Positions 61,123-64,000 of a stretch of DNA of 64,000 nucleotides are shown in pieces (position 1 is the first letter of the stretch; each line of letters begins with the position of its first letter). The stretch comes from Tanytarsus gracilentus (taxonomy: Eukaryota; Arthropoda; Insecta; Diptera; Chironomidae), in the NCBI GenBank assembly GCA_038502055.1, contig JAXRKN010000043.1, forward strand, positions 6,820,001 to 6,884,000, in the 5' to 3' direction. Below the pieces are notes generated by a model, which did not search any database, had not been told where the DNA came from, and saw only the letters and a list, made by a program, of their open reading frames with translations. The position numbers and the translations under genes are program-made.

Positions 61123-64000
61123 AAATCTCTTACCGTGGTTAACAACATCGTTTGGCGAGTGAACAATTTACTCTTGCGCTTTATAATTTGCACTCTTCTG
61201 AAGCAAAAAAAAACGGTGAGGCGCATTCGACGCCCGCCAATTTGAAAGTCTCTTGTGATGGATGTGATTTTAATAGTTTTCGGTCACTCTTGCGTATAGA
61301 CGTAGATTGCAAATATTTGCTTAAAAGTATAAGGAAGAGTGTGCCGTCGCAAGAAGGTGTGCGCTTACGCTCTATATGGCGAGACGGTTGTGACAAAAAA
61401 AATACTGGAGGAAAAGAAGGATTAAGATGAGAGGTCATTGTTATTTTCGTATGTACATTTGTGGCTGGTAAAGGTCATTTTTCATCTCGACAGTCTACAT
61501 GCCTTAAACATCGAGAATCTGTAGCAGCGAAAATTACTTTTATATTGCATAACATCAATCTCTCGCGATCTTTTAAGATTTAAAGTTTCGCCATCTGTGT
61601 GCGGTAAATTTGAGCCTACAAGCGAAATCTTCTTATTGTTCAGACAAGAATAAAATATGAACTGCGTGTTGGGATAGTTAACAACTCACGTCGTCGTTGC
61701 GGTCGGCAAGAAACAATAGAATTTCTCTCAATGGAAGTAAAAGTGATTATTTAACGAGAGAGGAATTTTTTTTTGGGAGTAATGTGAGTGGGCAATCATA
61801 ATAATTTTATTGTTTGTGGTCTCATTGAATTAAAATTCCGAAAGCATTTCGTTTACTTTTTTGAGCTTACAAAAGTCCAGCACATAATCGTCAAAATTAA
61901 TTTACAACGGCGATTATGAGACAGATGAAGATAATTTAATTTAATTTTTTGTTTATTAATTTTCACTTTTAGCTTTTTATGGCATGAAAATATTATTGGA
62001 TTGGTAAAAAATATTTGCATAATTGATTTAATCTTTGCTGATAGTGTGAAAATTATGATAACGACTCTGGACCTTGTTTTGACCCTCTTTTAAATTTTAA
62101 CTCTTTTGCAGTCGAAAAGTTATTTTTACTAAATGCTAATAAGATGTGCTCAAAAATTTCTAGTTTTATAAATATTCTAAAACTTGCGATAGAAATAAAG
62201 ACTTTATGGCTTTTCATCACATGCACCGTGAAGATTTAAAAATAGCTGTTTTAATTAAATGTTTAGAATTATAGAGGAATTTTAGTTAATTTATTTCAGT
62301 CTCTTTCAAAATTATTTTCACAAAATCAAGAATTTTATCAGCAGATGCATGAAATTTCAAATGAAAATCCAAATTATCATAATTTCTCACTCTAACGGCG
62401 CTAATTCTCTTAAATTATAACACAAATCTATAATAATTTCCAATTCCATTTGCAGATGTGAATCTTGAGCTCTTTAATTTAAATCTCATAATGTCATTAA
62501 GGTTGAAATAAAATTTGCATGCTCGTTTTTTTTCAGGAATATAAAATAAATCTACAACTTTTGATTTTTAATACATCAAAATGTTTGAGTTTTAATATCA
62601 TAGCTCTATATTTTGCATTCTTAAACATCAACAGAGATATTTTATTGCCTTTAGTGATTTTAAGGTGCGCGCACTCATGTCAAACATGGAAAATCTGTGT
62701 AATAAAATGAATGACAAGATATTTTTGCGATTACTTAAAAACATAAAGGAAGTCCATTTCGATGCTACCAAAAAAATAAAAATCTCTCACAAATTATTAA
62801 GTGTTGCCTGTGAAATATTTCACATGCTCATCTTCATTAAGCATTTTTGCGGTTATTTTTTGCACGAGATATTCAATTTATTTGACATTTCGTAATGTTT
62901 TCTTGTGTATGGGAATTTATTGCAGTCGCTCGACTTCGATGATCTTTTTGAGTCACCGCACGACGCTTTTCCTGCTCATTGATTGACAGTCGAGCGATTC
63001 ACGCATTAATTTTAAAATAACGTGATTTGCGATGCGAAAAGAAATTATCGCCGCGGACCATGGGAAATTTTAGTGTGTTAATCAGCGATTAAGTGGTTTA
63101 ATATGGGAATTAAGTCGTAAAATTCAAATATTTAAAGTCCGTTAAATTTTTATCTCACTAAATCCAAAAGAGATAAATTTTATTTTTTAAACTCCACATG
63201 AGTTTGATGAATGTCATTAATTTAATCTTTAGAGGTTTTGACCCTCTTGATTAGGAGAAAATTCACTCCATATAAAAGTAAATAAAATTGACTTCGTAAT
63301 TGGAAAATTAGAGAGAAGCCCAAAAGGCAATAAATCGAGAAAAATTGACTCGCTTTCAGTAATTTTAGGTTACATAAAAAATTATATAGATATCGAAATT
63401 CTTCTCCTGAACTTAAACTTTTCATTTCGCACCTTTTCAATGAATTCTTCATTCATCATCGTTCAAATAAGTTCGTGATAATCGCTTCAGTTTTAAATTT
63501 ATTGCCTCCAGTCCCTATTGTCGGCGGCATTATCTCGAATCTAAACAGAGGGCGCAACACGAAATCATAGTCCGGATATTGTCATGCAATTTATCATCTG
63601 ATCTCTTTCTTATAAATTGAATTGTGCTTTAAAGTCTCCGTCAGTGCCCACCCGTCATTTTTTCAATTTCTAAAAAGTGTGAATTTCTTCTCTCGCGTAC
63701 AAAAAAGCGAGCAATGTGTAAGATGAAAAATTTGTGTTCATTAAATAACCGAGTTAGTAAGTCGAGAGGGCAGTCAGCGCTTGCATAATTTCTTCTGATT
63801 CATGAATGAAAGCGAGTGAAGAAGAGATTAAGATGAGAACTGGGAAAAAAATTTATTTTTCGTTGAGCAATTTGCTTACAATTTTTTTATGTCGCTCCCA
63901 TGCTGGAAATTAAACTGGCGACATTTAATGATTATGCTATGAAATGCGTGAAATTACATCAATTAAGAGATTGTTCAATTGTTAGTGTCTGCACAGTCAT
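61123..64000. other. Non-coding flank upstream of the CPAP1-like gene
   Basis: About 2.9 kb upstream of the proposed signal-peptide exon. It should include the promoter of that gene. Several open frames of 60-90 codons on both strands have no recognisable family, splice partner or codon signature. Nothing further can be supported. Confidence 0.5.

Overview
This is an AT-rich insect nuclear window, most likely from a nematoceran (midge- or mosquito-like) dipteran. The evidence is an adjacent, same-strand pair of empty-spiracles-class homeobox genes (ems and E5, a pair also known in Drosophila), many introns of about 50-80 nt, and clear animal orthologues. No prokaryotic or viral block is present. 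Exon boundaries were placed by hand from splice consensus, codon phase and family alignment from memory; no database search was run.

Layout. (1) 0.5-26.3 kb holds the two ems/E5 paralogues on the minus strand, ems (571-4490) and E5 (19326-26291), separated by about 15 kb without a recognisable gene. Both have the same four-exon structure, with a 26-nt microexon encoding the DNA-recognition helix. ems carries an apparent one-base frameshift at a homopolymer. A repeat element with a 17-bp minisatellite lies at 16.6-17.5 kb. (2) 27.4-35.9 kb is a dense housekeeping cluster: Rab7 (-), SNW1/Bx42 (+), holocytochrome c synthase (-), mRpS24 (+) and O-GlcNAcase (-), arranged alternately head-to-head and tail-to-tail. 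(3) 36-41.5 kb is mostly non-coding, with a roughly 490-bp foldback element. (4) 41.6-43.5 kb appears to be a two-cistron locus: a spliced 78-aa membrane micropeptide ORF ends 104 nt before the start codon of a SINHCAF/FAM60A (SIN3-HDAC subunit) homologue. (5) 46.5-54.1 kb is a 12-exon secreted SVEP1-like protein (VWA, sushi, HYR, EGF and pentraxin domains; 1905 aa predicted). One otherwise tiny intron has been inflated by a second copy of the 17-bp-repeat element. (6) 54.4-55.3 kb is an intronless gene of unknown function. (7) 55.6-57 kb is repeat-rich, with a roughly 60-bp tandem repeat and a 150-bp duplication. (8) 58.8-61.1 kb is a CPAP1-like secreted chitin-binding protein gene (-). The remainder shows nothing I can assign.

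The genes do not form one pathway. They are two developmental regulators, a block of unrelated housekeeping genes (vesicle traffic, splicing, mitochondrial haem attachment, mitochondrial translation, nuclear/cytoplasmic glycosylation), a chromatin co-repressor subunit and two extracellular-matrix type proteins. The observations most worth pursuing are the micropeptide upstream of SINHCAF, the shared homeobox microexon, the ems frameshift and the element inserted in the pentraxin-domain intron.
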